Below are positions 8,137 through 17,418 of a DNA stretch of 21,639 nucleotides, piece after piece. Both the position numbers and the translations under genes were made by a program. Under the pieces are notes generated by a model, which saw nothing but the letters and a program-made list of their open reading frames with translations, ran no database searches and was not told the origin of the DNA. Source of the DNA: Asterionellopsis glacialis (lineage: Eukaryota; Bacillariophyta; Plagiogrammaphyceae; Rhaphoneidales; Asterionellopsidaceae); contig WKLE02000919.1 of the NCBI GenBank assembly GCA_014885115.2, positions 1 to 21,639 of the forward strand, read 5' to 3'. Within the stretch, counting starts at the first letter, position 1; each line of letters begins with the position of its first letter.

Positions 8137-11034
8137 ATGCAGCAGCAGCAGCAGCAAGAAGAAGAAGAAATTCATCAAGGTGTCTTGTACAAACGTCGTG
8201 ATGTGTTCAAGAATCGTTGGAGACCACGATATTTCATGTTGGATGTGAATCGCGGTGTACTTACGTATTATTTGCCTGAGGATGGGATATCACATGTTGT
8301 ACAGGAACAATCCTCACATCAGACTACAAGGCCATCAACAGCATCATTGCCATCTGATCGTAATCATGGTCATCCAAGATTTCATGTCGTTCCACGTGGT
8401 ACAATTTATATACGTGATTGTCAAGTAGATATCGATCCAAAGCATACCAAAGAATCAGAACAATTTTATGCCTTTATCATTTTACCGCCTTGCAATAATA
8501 ATTCAAATGACCCGCCTTGCTTTTTAGCGGCGAAATCACAACAAGAACGATTTAGATGGATTCAAAAGATTTCACGGGCAGCAGATGGAACAACATCAGC
8601 AACAGCAACAACAGCATTGTCAGTATCATTGAATCATGAAGAGGAAGAACAGTCACAACAACAGCAAGGTCGTACCGAAAATTCAGAACAGAATGATTCA
8701 CTACAACCACAACCGTCACAACCAAAAGATGTCAGTAATAACGACTGGAAAGATTATTATGATAATGGTGACTCGTCCTCCCAACAACAAAAGTTGTTGG
8801 AGAATGTACCACAGCCATTGGCATTTCGTATACAACAAATGATTCAAACCACGTTACCTTACATGTCTCCACATAATGTCAAAGAACATGGTTGGTCACT
8901 TTTATTTGATGAAAATAGTACAACTGGTGGTGGTATCAAGGCATATTCACGACAACATTATCCTTCTCATGAACATAATAATGGTACTTCTACTGCTACA
9001 ACTGCCACCACCACCATGATGAAAACAACAGCCGTCTTGCCGTATTCACCTCTACAAATTTTGAATGTCTTGGTCCATCCAACCAATCGATCAAAATTAG
9101 AAACCAATATACGTTTGACAGAACGTATCAAAGTATACAATCCCCATACCTTTGTCGATTATTATGCCTACCGTCCTGTATGGCCCACAACCGCACGTGA
9201 TTTTGTAGCTGTAGGACATTGGAGAGTACTACAAAAACAAACCAACAATACTACCAAACAAACTGTGTCAGTTGACGAAAAAAATAAGGATACTAGTACT
9301 ACTTCTAGCCGCCAAGGACACGAGAATCATAGGAATAACACAACAACAACAACAACAAGTACAGCAAATGAAACAAAAGAGCAACAGCAGCAATTGCAAA
9401 AGGCTATATGTATTATTGGTTTTTCATATTCCAATAATGAATTACAACAACTTAAACCATCACCCATGCCAAATCATGTTCGTGGAAATTTATTTGTAAC
9501 CATGTATCTGTTGGAAGAAGTAGGAGTATCTGCTACTAGTATAGTGTCGTCTTCTCGTCCTTCTTGTCGGTTGACGCGTGTTCTTAGTTTTGATTTATGT
9601 GGTAATGTTCCATCGGCGTTGACAAAAACAATTGTAGAACAACAAGCACATATCCCTACCATTATTGAAAAATTCCTTCAACAACATCATACTTATCATC
9701 AACAACAACAACAAATTGCGTTATCAAATTCGTCCATCATTCAGGAAATCATTAACAAATTTCCGACTTCTACTACTACTGCTGCTACAAATGGAAACAA
9801 TACCAACGATGTACCATCTGGATCTAACAAAAGTAATGCAGTTGGTCAACGACAAACAGAATATTCGGAACGATCAGGTTTATCTGTCATTATGGATCCA
9901 GAAACAACTCCACGTGGATCATCATTATTTCTTCATGATGACGATGGTAGTGAAAGTGGTGATGATATTGTTGGTATTATAAAATCAAGACTGTCCAAGT
10001 TACTTTTAAAAATTATTTGGTTGTTACAACCATTGATGATATGGCGTGTGATGGATAAATTTGGTATACCTGGTAAAGAAATTGTGTTTGTAGTGATTGC
10101 CTTTGTAGCTGTACGTACCATCGTAACCGAGTACCATCTAGGACGTCCATATCATGATGTAGGAAGAGGTTCAAATCTAATTGGATATACAACATGTCGA
10201 TTTGTTGTTGATTTAAAAGGAGTGTTACGGTTCATGGCGAATAAAAAAGAAGAATTCCATGAAAATGCATCATCAACATCAACAACAACGAATAATGCCT
10301 CTGTTAACAATAATCAAGAATCACAAGATGCTGAAATATCTGTAGTTCATATTGTTATCAAGGCAATGGCACAAGCCATGTCAGAATTTGAAGTATTATC
10401 AGCACAAAAGGTATCAATTCCATTTTTAGGGATTGATGGATATTACTTTCCTCATAAAAGGAAAAGTAAGGGTATCGATGTATCTCTCTTTACATCATCA
10501 TCCTCAGGAAGGGACAAAAGTAAAGGCAAGAATAAGGATGACCTTGTTACATTGAGTAATGCAACATCCAAATCTATACAAGACATTGCCAACATACTGA
10601 CTGAAGCTACCGATACTTCTTGCCAAGATGAAACGAGATTACCACCAAATGCTAGTCATGGAATGTATGGTGAGTTATGGCAATCCTTTTCCTCCTTGTG
10701 GTCGTCAAACCAAGCAACATCATTGTCATCGCTTGGACAATGTGTTGTATTTGTCACTCCTGATTCAGATCATTGTGAGGTTGACATGGATATTATACCA
10801 CCACCTTTACCTCAAGGAGATGGTGGTGATGATAAGGTGACTGTAACAGTAGTTGTTGGAGGAGTACGTCTTATAAAAGACAAACGTAGGAGTGCATCTG
10901 CACGAAGTCCACCAAAACCTGTCATATCCATGGCGTTGACCATTGATTGTCCTGCATGCAATATCACAACATCTCGACGATTCGCTGAACGTGTACAAAA
11001 ACTTGTACAATTTCCAGAAATGTGTGAAGACTAA
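8137..11034 (+). CDS. PH-START-membrane protein with degenerate E2/CAT acyltransferase-like domain
   Basis: A 965-residue intronless protein. After a Gln/Glu tract, residues about 12-150 form a pleckstrin-homology domain (GVLYKRRDVFKNRWRPRYFM at the start, FLAAKSQQERFRWIQKI in the closing helix), expected to bind phosphoinositides or proteins. Residues about 225-525 form a START-like lipid-binding domain (PQPLAFRIQQM; LVHPTNRSKLETNI; YYAYRPVWPTTARDFVAV) with long Thr/Asn/Gln inserts. Hydrophobic segments lie at about 620-640 and 646-663. Residues about 672-960 match the dehydrogenase E2/chloramphenicol-acetyltransferase fold: VVHIVIKAMAQAMSEFEVLS, then DLVTLSNATSKSIQDIANIL, then the C-terminal TIDCPACNITTSRRFAERVQ. 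The last aligns with the E2 active-site motif DHRxxDG, but His is Cys and the second Asp is Asn, so acyl transfer is unlikely. PH-START order recalls plant EDR2, but its DUF1336 tail is absent. Probably a lipid-sensing or transfer protein at a membrane; the ligand is unknown. Confidence 0.78.
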   Translation: MQQQQQQEEEEIHQGVLYKRRDVFKNRWRPRYFMLDVNRGVLTYYLPEDGISHVVQEQSSHQTTRPSTASLPSDRNHGHPRFHVVPRGTIYIRDCQVDIDPKHTKESEQFYAFIILPPCNNNSNDPPCFLAAKSQQERFRWIQKISRAADGTTSATATTALSVSLNHEEEEQSQQQQGRTENSEQNDSLQPQPSQPKDVSNNDWKDYYDNGDSSSQQQKLLENVPQPLAFRIQQMIQTTLPYMSPHNVKEHGWSLLFDENSTTGGGIKAYSRQHYPSHEHNNGTSTATTATTTMMKTTAVLPYSPLQILNVLVHPTNRSKLETNIRLTERIKVYNPHTFVDYYAYRPVWPTTARDFVAVGHWRVLQKQTNNTTKQTVSVDEKNKDTSTTSSRQGHENHRNNTTTTTTSTANETKEQQQQLQKAICIIGFSYSNNELQQLKPSPMPNHVRGNLFVTMYLLEEVGVSATSIVSSSRPSCRLTRVLSFDLCGNVPSALTKTIVEQQAHIPTIIEKFLQQHHTYHQQQQQIALSNSSIIQEIINKFPTSTTTAATNGNNTNDVPSGSNKSNAVGQRQTEYSERSGLSVIMDPETTPRGSSLFLHDDDGSESGDDIVGIIKSRLSKLLLKIIWLLQPLMIWRVMDKFGIPGKEIVFVVIAFVAVRTIVTEYHLGRPYHDVGRGSNLIGYTTCRFVVDLKGVLRFMANKKEEFHENASSTSTTTNNASVNNNQESQDAEISVVHIVIKAMAQAMSEFEVLSAQKVSIPFLGIDGYYFPHKRKSKGIDVSLFTSSSSGRDKSKGKNKDDLVTLSNATSKSIQDIANILTEATDTSCQDETRLPPNASHGMYGELWQSFSSLWSSNQATSLSSLGQCVVFVTPDSDHCEVDMDIIPPPLPQGDGGDDKVTVTVVVGGVRLIKDKRRSASARSPPKPVISMALTIDCPACNITTSRRFAERVQKLVQFPEMCED

Positions 11035-11219
11035 AATGAAAGCTTTGTTATAGTAGGTGGTATTCTAAACCACCATAATCTCTAGTTGCCGTCCATTTAG
11101 TTTTGAACCATGTCCCAACATCTACATACTACCGTTAAACAAGCTTTCAGACTTAATACAGTGCTTTGCCTTATCGATTCTTCCCTTTATCATCTATCTA
11201 CTGCAGTCTACATAAAGTC

Positions 11220-12472
11220 CTATTCTTTGACACGAATGATAAATGTCAATCCAAACATACTAGTCAAACCTTGTGATTTGAATCGTTCTGATAATTCATC
11301 CACTTCTCTAACTTTGGTAATCGATTCGACCCAACTTTGATTACCAAATAATTTCTGGACTTCCAATTCATCTACTGAAAATGGCGGTCCTGCTTTTCTG
11401 ACATTTTCATCCCCCGTCCTTCTGTCCAACGTAGATAATAGAATTGTTCCACCTGGTTGAATAAGTTGTCCCAAAATTTGTACATATTGTTGTCGTAACG
11501 TAGGTTGTATAGCTACGATAGAGGCACGATCATAAATAGCATCAAATGTACCAATGTGACTGTGACTGCTACCGTAATTTAACAAATCAAAGTAATCACC
11601 TTGGACTAATGTAATTTTAGTACCTTGAAAATATTCAAATTTATCGTCACCATTATCGTCCTTGCTCTTCTTCTCCAAGGCTTGAATTTCCAACGATGGA
11701 TGTTCATTAGTAAATTCGACTAATGCTTTCCGGATACCATCTATACCAACCTAAAGTTATCGTGTATGAGTTAAGCACATGGTGTAGTAAAAAGAGAGCA
11801 ATACAAGAGTCTTAGTGATTGTACAAGGTATCAGATGTGGACATTGGTATGAACTGACTTTACTGTGATGTATATATCAGAACATCCATCCATACATCCA
11901 TACATACTTACAACTTCCTTGACACCCCTTTCATTTGCTAAAAAAGCCATATCAAGTGTTTTACCACAAAGAGGAACAAATACTCGAACTCCGTCATCAT
12001 TATTATCTGCTACTGCATTGTCATCAGGTGCCGTTTCAGCAGTACTGCATGCATTTGCAGTATTCGTCGTATCAACATCCTCGTCGGTTTTTTCAAGAGA
12101 TGGTTTCACTTGAGGTGAAAATCCAGGGACAATGGCATTCCCATGGTGATATAAGGAATCATGAATTTCATTGATATGCCAACCAATTTGATTATTTTCC
12201 CATCGGCGTTCCCATGGACTTAATCTATCGTTGCCGTTTGATTTTTTTGGTTCTTGTTCTTGTTCTTTGGACGCAGCAGTCGTAGCAGCTGCTTCTCCTT
12301 TTAAGGCAAATGCTGAAACCATTGTTAATGTTGTTGACGTTGATATTTTTGCACTGCTAGAACCAACGGTGTGAATGGCAAGAATTGTAAGGATTAATAT
12401 CAATGATGGTAAAAATGATACTATAAAATGCATCCGATGGCTTGTAATATTATGTGACGCACTGAAAACCAA
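11220..12472 (-). CDS. TPMT-like S-adenosylmethionine methyltransferase, one intron
   Basis: Joining 12472-11912 to 11750-11220 gives 363 residues of the thiopurine S-methyltransferase superfamily, which methylates thiols, selenium or tellurium compounds and, in some plants and algae, halides. Signatures: SPWERRWENNQIGWHINEIH (about 84-103), the SAM motif VFVPLCGKTLDMAFLANERG (about 164-183), the junction KEV|VGIDGIRKALVEF, QGDYFDL (about 237-243), AIYDRASIVAIQPTLRQQY (258-276) and GPPFSV (308-313). The N-terminus has a hydrophobic core (MHFIVSFLPSLILILTILAI, from residue 14) and later MVSAFALKG, which loosely resembles the plastid ASAF cleavage motif but lies about 20 residues past the core. 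Plastid, ER or secretory location is therefore open. A disordered acidic insert occupies residues 125-160. The gene converges with the PH-START gene. Family call is firm, substrate unknown. Confidence 0.85.
11751..11911 (-). other. Intron of the TPMT-like gene
   Basis: The 161-base interval reads GTAAGTATG...ACTTTAG on the minus strand, phase 0. Joining gives KEVVGIDGIRKAL, matching the TPMT family strand and helix after motif I. Without splicing the frame runs into a CATACATCCA-type repeat and stops. Confidence 0.88.
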
Positions 12473-12978
12473 CTACTTAGCTTCCTCACAATAGAATTGT
12501 AGAATCTGACTAAACAGTGTGAGCAATAGGAAAAGAAAAACCTTCTAACGAGGTTACGTTTCGACTTTGTAAGGTACACCGTTTCAATCCAGCGAAGTGG
12601 TGGTTTTGTTTTGACGGAGCAACATGCCACACAATAACATGAAACAACGACAAGACATCAATAATTTCACACTCTAGTAAAATTATTTAGATCTCTACAA
12701 TATGCAATAAACAGAAATATCTGATTAACTTGATTTTAGTCGGAAATCACCCGGAGGTGGCCAGATTTGATAGCGCCAGTCATACATAATAATAATATGA
12801 TGTCGACCTCAGACCTCTGACTTTTGTCCTGTCATTCGTCCGTACAGGAACATAAACTGAACGCAATAATCTCAAATATATCGCTCTGTCGAAATACAGT
12901 AATGTATTTTTCTGTTGCGACACAAACGCCGAACAAACAAAACACAAGAGACGAAAGGGCTTTCTCTCCCACCGCACC
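12473..12978. promoter_or_regulatory. Divergent intergenic region
   Basis: A 506-base gap between the TPMT-like gene (-) and the multi-exon membrane-protein gene (+), presumably holding both promoters. The ATG at 12979 has a favourable ACCATGTC context. No RNA gene, repeat or distinctive motif was recognised. Confidence 0.35.
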
Positions 12979-14149
12979 ATGTCCTGTAGTGCTAAGCATG
13001 ATGGAAATATCGGGTTCCAGCTACGTTGCATTCTATCGTATGATGGAAATGTACAACATACGGCCATCAACTACACATTACTTATATTGAATTTACTTGT
13101 GGTGGCAGTGCCTCTGTTTTTCCAACAACAAGGACGTAATGAAGAAAAACGGAAGAGACGATTATATGCGGTCCTATCATTTATATTTGGTTCGTATTTT
13201 TTTTCGAAGAAGCTGTGCTTTTTTATAATTAAACATGTTCAAGAAGGAATATCATCTCACCAGGTGTGTTTTTCACCCGCTCTAATGTTATCCTGTGATT
13301 GATTCGTCCGTCCATATCGAGAATAGTCGTGTTCTTCCAGATAACCCTTTGTCTAGCTGTACAGTGTGTTGGTATTTCAATTATTTGGTGTGCCATGGCT
13401 GGTTGGATTGCAATGGATAATAACATTTTCAGCAGTGTCATACCATTACGTAATCCTTCTACCACCACGACAAATACGGACACAGTATATTGGGGGGGGA
13501 GTTATCATCCAACCGTAATTCTCTGTATAGATGGGATGGCAATTCTTTACTATGCCATTGTTGAAGAACCAATAACAACAGTCGCACACATGTAAGTACG
13601 TTGGTATCGGAAAATAGTATTGGGTGTGAACAAATAACAATTGTTTCAATCCCTTTGGTTTGTCGTTGCCTCATAATTTGTACCGTTGTCTCAATCATTT
13701 TTACCAATGTCAACGTTTGGTTTCCTATCCGTACAACCTGATATGAAGTTTGGCCATAATTGTGCTTGGTATCCCTCTGCACAGCATAACTGAAAGACTT
13801 TCAAGGGTGCAGTCCGAACATACTGCCAATAGCCCAAATAACAATTCAATTCAAAGTGCACTACTCGCAACTATGGCATCCAAATAGGAAAAGGTCAAAA
13901 GGGGTCGCCATCAAAAACTTATTATTTGTGTTATTTTCTTATAGCATTTTACAAATATCAAATGTTGAAACATCGAGAATGGTTGCATCTCTATTGTGTA
14001 AACTATACAAATTACGTTGGAAAAATTTCTTGAGTAAGTTTCAAGTTGTACTTCTCTCGTGTACGCAACTTTTTTGGGTTGGCGTTTTGGCAGAAAATGA
14101 TGGACGGTCTTTTTGCTTGTCTATTAGGACTGGGAATACTGTATGCTAA
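12979..14149 (+). CDS. Unidentified multi-exon membrane protein (3' end unresolved)
   Basis: Proposed exons are 12979-13263, 13341-13591 and 13945 onward. Exon 1 ends CAG|GTGTGT and the next acceptor is TTCTTCCAG, phase 0 (77-base intron). Exon 2 ends CACAT|GTAAGT and the acceptor is TTTTCTTATAG (353-base intron, phase 2). Exon 1 encodes MSCSAKHDGNIGF, then a membrane segment (LLILNLLVVAVPLFF) and a basic loop. Exon 2 encodes two more (CLAVQCVGISIIWCAMAGW and VILCIDGMAILYYAI). Exon 3 reads ILQISNVETSRMVASLL and then either continues to a stop at 14147-14149 or is spliced at GTAAGT (14034) to CAG (14093). After 14094 the hydrophobic reading beginning KMMDGLFACLLGLGILYANS looks more protein-like but is out of phase with exon 3, so the C-terminus is uncertain. 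I recognise no family. Confidence 0.45.
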
Positions 14150-14712
14150 CTCTGCCTTGTCTTCGCTACGTATGTTTTGTACAAGAATTATATACTAGAA
14201 ATGTGGTATCTTTTTTTTCAATACAATTTGCATCTACGTAATCGAAAGTATACTGGTGCCAGAAACGACAAAATCTGGATACTTATGACGTTAAAAAGAA
14301 GTTACTTTTGAAAAAAATCAATATGATAGACGTTAAAATACGGTTACTATGTACTCAGAACGTTAAGGGACTCTTCTTATTATTTACGACACCGTTACTT
14401 ACTTTAGGGCGCCAAATTTACGATATTTAGAACGCAGGCTCCAAGATGATACGTTTTTCTCACACTCCGTCTGTAAGAAAAGACTAATGCAAACACGCAA
14501 TTGAACAGAAGAATACGCATCGTTTTGTTTTCTTGAACTGCGGGTGCGGGGGCTGTTTCACGAATTCCTCTGATACATGTGTACACAGACATCGCAGACG
14601 GACTTCTATTTCTGGGAAACTTAAATACCTATTTGTGCACCACAAGATAACAAGATTTACGTGTAACAAAATAGCAGATGCACAACATTCATCACAAAAT
14701 TAATGTGAAAGA
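14150..14712. other. Intergenic region with a 42-base-period repeat
   Basis: The region holds the 3' end of the preceding gene and the promoter of the PDZ-HA gene. GACGTTAAAAAGAAGTTACT (14287-14306) and GACGTTAAAATACGGTTACT (14329-14348) match at 16 of 20 bases, 42 bases apart. A third, shorter AACGTTAAGG follows at 14359. Nothing else is recognised. Confidence 0.45.
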
Positions 14713-16179
14713 ATGACCAGCATGGATTATAGAACGCGAATAGTTGTCAGTGCTCCTCCTGGACCTCTTGGGGTAGTATTGAATAAAATGTGTGCCTACT
14801 CGGAAGGTTGCTGTTCTGTGAGTTCTGTTGACAAATCAAGTGCATTACACAAGAAAGTTTTACCTGGTGATTGGTTATTTGCAATTGACAGTGCTCCAGT
14901 CCGTTTTTGGACTCTCAATGAAGTCCAGTCGATGTTGTTTGAAAAGAAAGAAAACCCTGTACGAATGTTAAGCTTCCTTCGAAGTCCAGTTGGCCTCGGC
15001 CATAAATGGCCGAATGAAGCTCTAATTTATACGACACCAGGTAGATCAGTACCAGTTAGCTTCATCCCCATGAAAGATAGTCTGGAAGAAGCGGTTGAGA
15101 AACCCTTTGCTGCTGCTCAAAAGGCACTATCAAAAATTCCAAAGGTTGAAGAAGTTGAAGTTCAATACGGTACAGAAGTTGAAACAAAAACAGTAAGTTG
15201 TCAAACAGAGCCACGACCACCACCATCTGAGGAGGAAGAGGAAGACGAGTCAATCAGGTACATGCCACCCAAACTTCGAAAATTTCTAGATGGAGAAGAA
15301 CCACAATTACGACATCGTCTTGAAGTGAAGGAAGCATTTGTACGTGCTTGTGAGTTGTATGAAAATGTAAAAGCCCTAGAACCTGTGTACAAGGATCAGC
15401 GTCTATCCTCAGTAGACGGAGTAACAAATTGTGGAACGAATAAAGAAATGGCAAACTCTTTGCTAAAAGATCACATTACAAAGTGGCGTAGGGAATATCA
15501 AGCTATAATGTCCTTTCCAGATAACAAATTATCTGTTCAAGAGTTACGGTTCAAGGAATTGGTCACATTCCGTATGGAATATGGGCATTCAAATGTTCCC
15601 AACAAACATGAGAATGCAACGTTGCGAAACTGGTGTGGTCGTGTACGAAATCGGAAACGCAACGGACCTCGAGTGAATTCGCCCTCTGCGGGTAAAAGAA
15701 AGCGAAGACAAGATGCAAAAGCTGCACTCAATAAATGGGATGCGCATTTTGAGGAGGATGTGAAGCTTTTAGACCGATTAGGATTTCAATGGAATCCTGC
15801 TGAGAGATTGACGGAACAATGGGAAGAGCATGTCGCTGCGTTGACCAAGTACAAGGAAAAACATGGAACTGCATGTATCCCGACACAAAAAAGTGGGCCA
15901 CTGGGACGATGGGTGGTTAACCTACGCAAAGAATACAATCATCATGTACTAAAGGGTCTGCCCTCTCGTCTTACTCCAGAACGAATCAAACAATTAGAAG
16001 CCATTGGCTTTGTTTGGAGTGTTCGTGAAATGGAAATGTCAGGAAAGTATGTGGGTGAGGCAAGGAGGAAAAGGGAGCGAGCACTCGCTATGCAACGGGG
16101 ACGTGAACTTCAAGAGCAGCAAGAAGACGAAGAATATGAAGAATTCGATGAATACGACGAATACAATGAGGGGTATTAG
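14713..16179 (+). CDS. PDZ-like plus helicase-associated (HA) repeat protein
   Basis: A 488-residue soluble, intronless protein. Residues about 8-95 resemble a PDZ domain: the carboxylate-loop-like PPGPLGVVL, then VLPGDWLFAIDSAPVRFWTL, a typical 'G-D-x-I-x-x-I' strand with following helix. An acidic linker (about 172-182) and a charged region lead to two helicase-associated (HA, PF03457-type) three-helix repeats. HA1 spans about 272-362 (LRFKELVTFRMEYGHSNVP ... TLRNWCGRVR ... LLDRLGFQWNP), widened by a Lys/Arg-rich insert. HA2 spans about 370-438 (WEEHVAALTKYKEKHGTACIP ... LGRWVVNLRKEYN ... RIKQLEAIGFVWS). The tail is basic, then strongly acidic. HA repeats occur C-terminal to some bacterial helicases and are expanded without a helicase in diatoms; they are thought to bind nucleic acid. 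PDZ suggests a protein partner. Role unknown. Confidence 0.75.
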   Translation: MTSMDYRTRIVVSAPPGPLGVVLNKMCAYSEGCCSVSSVDKSSALHKKVLPGDWLFAIDSAPVRFWTLNEVQSMLFEKKENPVRMLSFLRSPVGLGHKWPNEALIYTTPGRSVPVSFIPMKDSLEEAVEKPFAAAQKALSKIPKVEEVEVQYGTEVETKTVSCQTEPRPPPSEEEEEDESIRYMPPKLRKFLDGEEPQLRHRLEVKEAFVRACELYENVKALEPVYKDQRLSSVDGVTNCGTNKEMANSLLKDHITKWRREYQAIMSFPDNKLSVQELRFKELVTFRMEYGHSNVPNKHENATLRNWCGRVRNRKRNGPRVNSPSAGKRKRRQDAKAALNKWDAHFEEDVKLLDRLGFQWNPAERLTEQWEEHVAALTKYKEKHGTACIPTQKSGPLGRWVVNLRKEYNHHVLKGLPSRLTPERIKQLEAIGFVWSVREMEMSGKYVGEARRKRERALAMQRGRELQEQQEDEEYEEFDEYDEYNEGY

Positions 16180-16344
16180 GTAGTTCATATTTTTGAGATT
16201 TATAGCATAAACTAGTGTATAAAATTTTATTAGAAAACAATCATTGTAACATATAATATCTTTATTACTTTATCAAACTTATTATTGGAAAGGATTTGAC
16301 GCAGATAGTGTCAGTGATGCATCAAAAGCTAAAGTTGAGTTGTA

Positions 16345-17418
16345 TCATGCGACCTTAATTACGCACTTGCCCTTCGCACGCCCAGACCAAAGCTTATCAA
16401 CAGCAACCTTAAAATCATCCAAAGAAGTTGCCTCAGTATCGATAACAGCTTCAATCTCTCCACTCTCTAGGAACCCCGAGATCTCATTCAAATCTTTGCC
16501 GCTTGGGTGCATAAATATGAACTCCCATGAACCTCCTGCCGCATTTGCAGCACTTTCAGCCTTTCGATTGCGAGTGAGGAACATAAAAATTCGCACCATG
16601 ATTGATGGCTTTCCAGCCAATGCTTCGATTGCTTCAATTGTAGGAGGACCACTAATGCTGACTACCTTGCCTCCCTTTTTTAACAAACCTCCCATCTGTG
16701 GAGCTTGGTTCATGGTATCAAATACCATATCAAAATCTTCCCCTTTCAAAACCTCTTCAAAATCTTCAGAACGGTAATCAATGATACGATCGGCTCCTAA
16801 CTTTTTGCAAAGATCGGTACCAGCACCCGGACTTGCTGTTGTGCATACGTGAGAAGCCTTGTACATCTTCTTTGCTATCTGGATGGCAAGAGATCCAACC
16901 CCTCCAGCTCCACCAGGAATAAAGATTTTGCTTCCTTCCTTGGCACCTCCACAACGAAGAGCTTGGAAGGCGGTGAGTCCTGCCAAAGGTATTCCCGCAG
17001 CTTCTGAAAATGAGATATTCGAAGGTTTCTTACCAATCTCAGGTACAGAACATACTACATACTCTGCCATTGCACCATATTTCATGCCCGCAAGGCGCAC
17101 AAAAACTTCATCGCCTACTTGGAAAGCTTTGGAAGCTTCTTCACCAACTTTTTCCACAACACCCGAAACGTCATATCCAAGAACGCTAGTGTCGTACTCT
17201 TCAGGACTTACTAGGGCAAGATCTCCAGCAAGTCGGATCTTGTCAATGGGATTGAGAGAACACGCATGGACTTTGATAAGAACTTCATCAGGGGTATCAA
17301 TAGTAGGTTTAGGGATACTTTGCACAGACAGGGCGTCAGCATCTTTTCCGTAAGCTGTAAAGCAGACGGCTTTCATGGTCTCTCCGTCAGGATTTGCAGG
17401 TACACTTGGTTTTGCCAT
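16345..17418 (-). CDS. MDR-family quinone/enone oxidoreductase, zinc-free
   Basis: A 357-residue medium-chain dehydrogenase/reductase. The N-terminal GroES-like half carries MKAVCFTAYGKDADAL, PDEVLIKVHACSLNPIDKI and VLGYDVSGVVEKVG. The nucleotide-binding half has the glycine-rich IPGGAGGVGSLAIQIAK (about 167-183), then LGADRIIDY and the C-terminal GKCVIKV. The cysteines that bind zinc in alcohol dehydrogenases are absent, as in quinone oxidoreductases and alkenal/enone reductases. These use NADPH to reduce quinones or reactive alpha,beta-unsaturated carbonyls, often as detoxification. Full family length, no intron, no obvious signal peptide, so probably cytosolic, although the short extension before the first strand leaves organelle targeting possible. 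It converges with the PDZ-HA gene. Its codons look more GC-rich than neighbours, consistent with higher expression. Exact substrate not determined. Confidence 0.87.
   Translation of the reverse strand: MAKPSVPANPDGETMKAVCFTAYGKDADALSVQSIPKPTIDTPDEVLIKVHACSLNPIDKIRLAGDLALVSPEEYDTSVLGYDVSGVVEKVGEEASKAFQVGDEVFVRLAGMKYGAMAEYVVCSVPEIGKKPSNISFSEAAGIPLAGLTAFQALRCGGAKEGSKIFIPGGAGGVGSLAIQIAKKMYKASHVCTTASPGAGTDLCKKLGADRIIDYRSEDFEEVLKGEDFDMVFDTMNQAPQMGGLLKKGGKVVSISGPPTIEAIEALAGKPSIMVRIFMFLTRNRKAESAANAAGGSWEFIFMHPSGKDLNEISGFLESGEIEAVIDTEATSLDDFKVAVDKLWSGRAKGKCVIKVA

Noticed and set aside
16859..17353. A 164-codon plus-strand frame opposite the oxidoreductase.
   Set aside because: It is the antisense shadow of a well-recognised MDR gene; its Pro/Ser-rich composition follows from the codons of the real gene.
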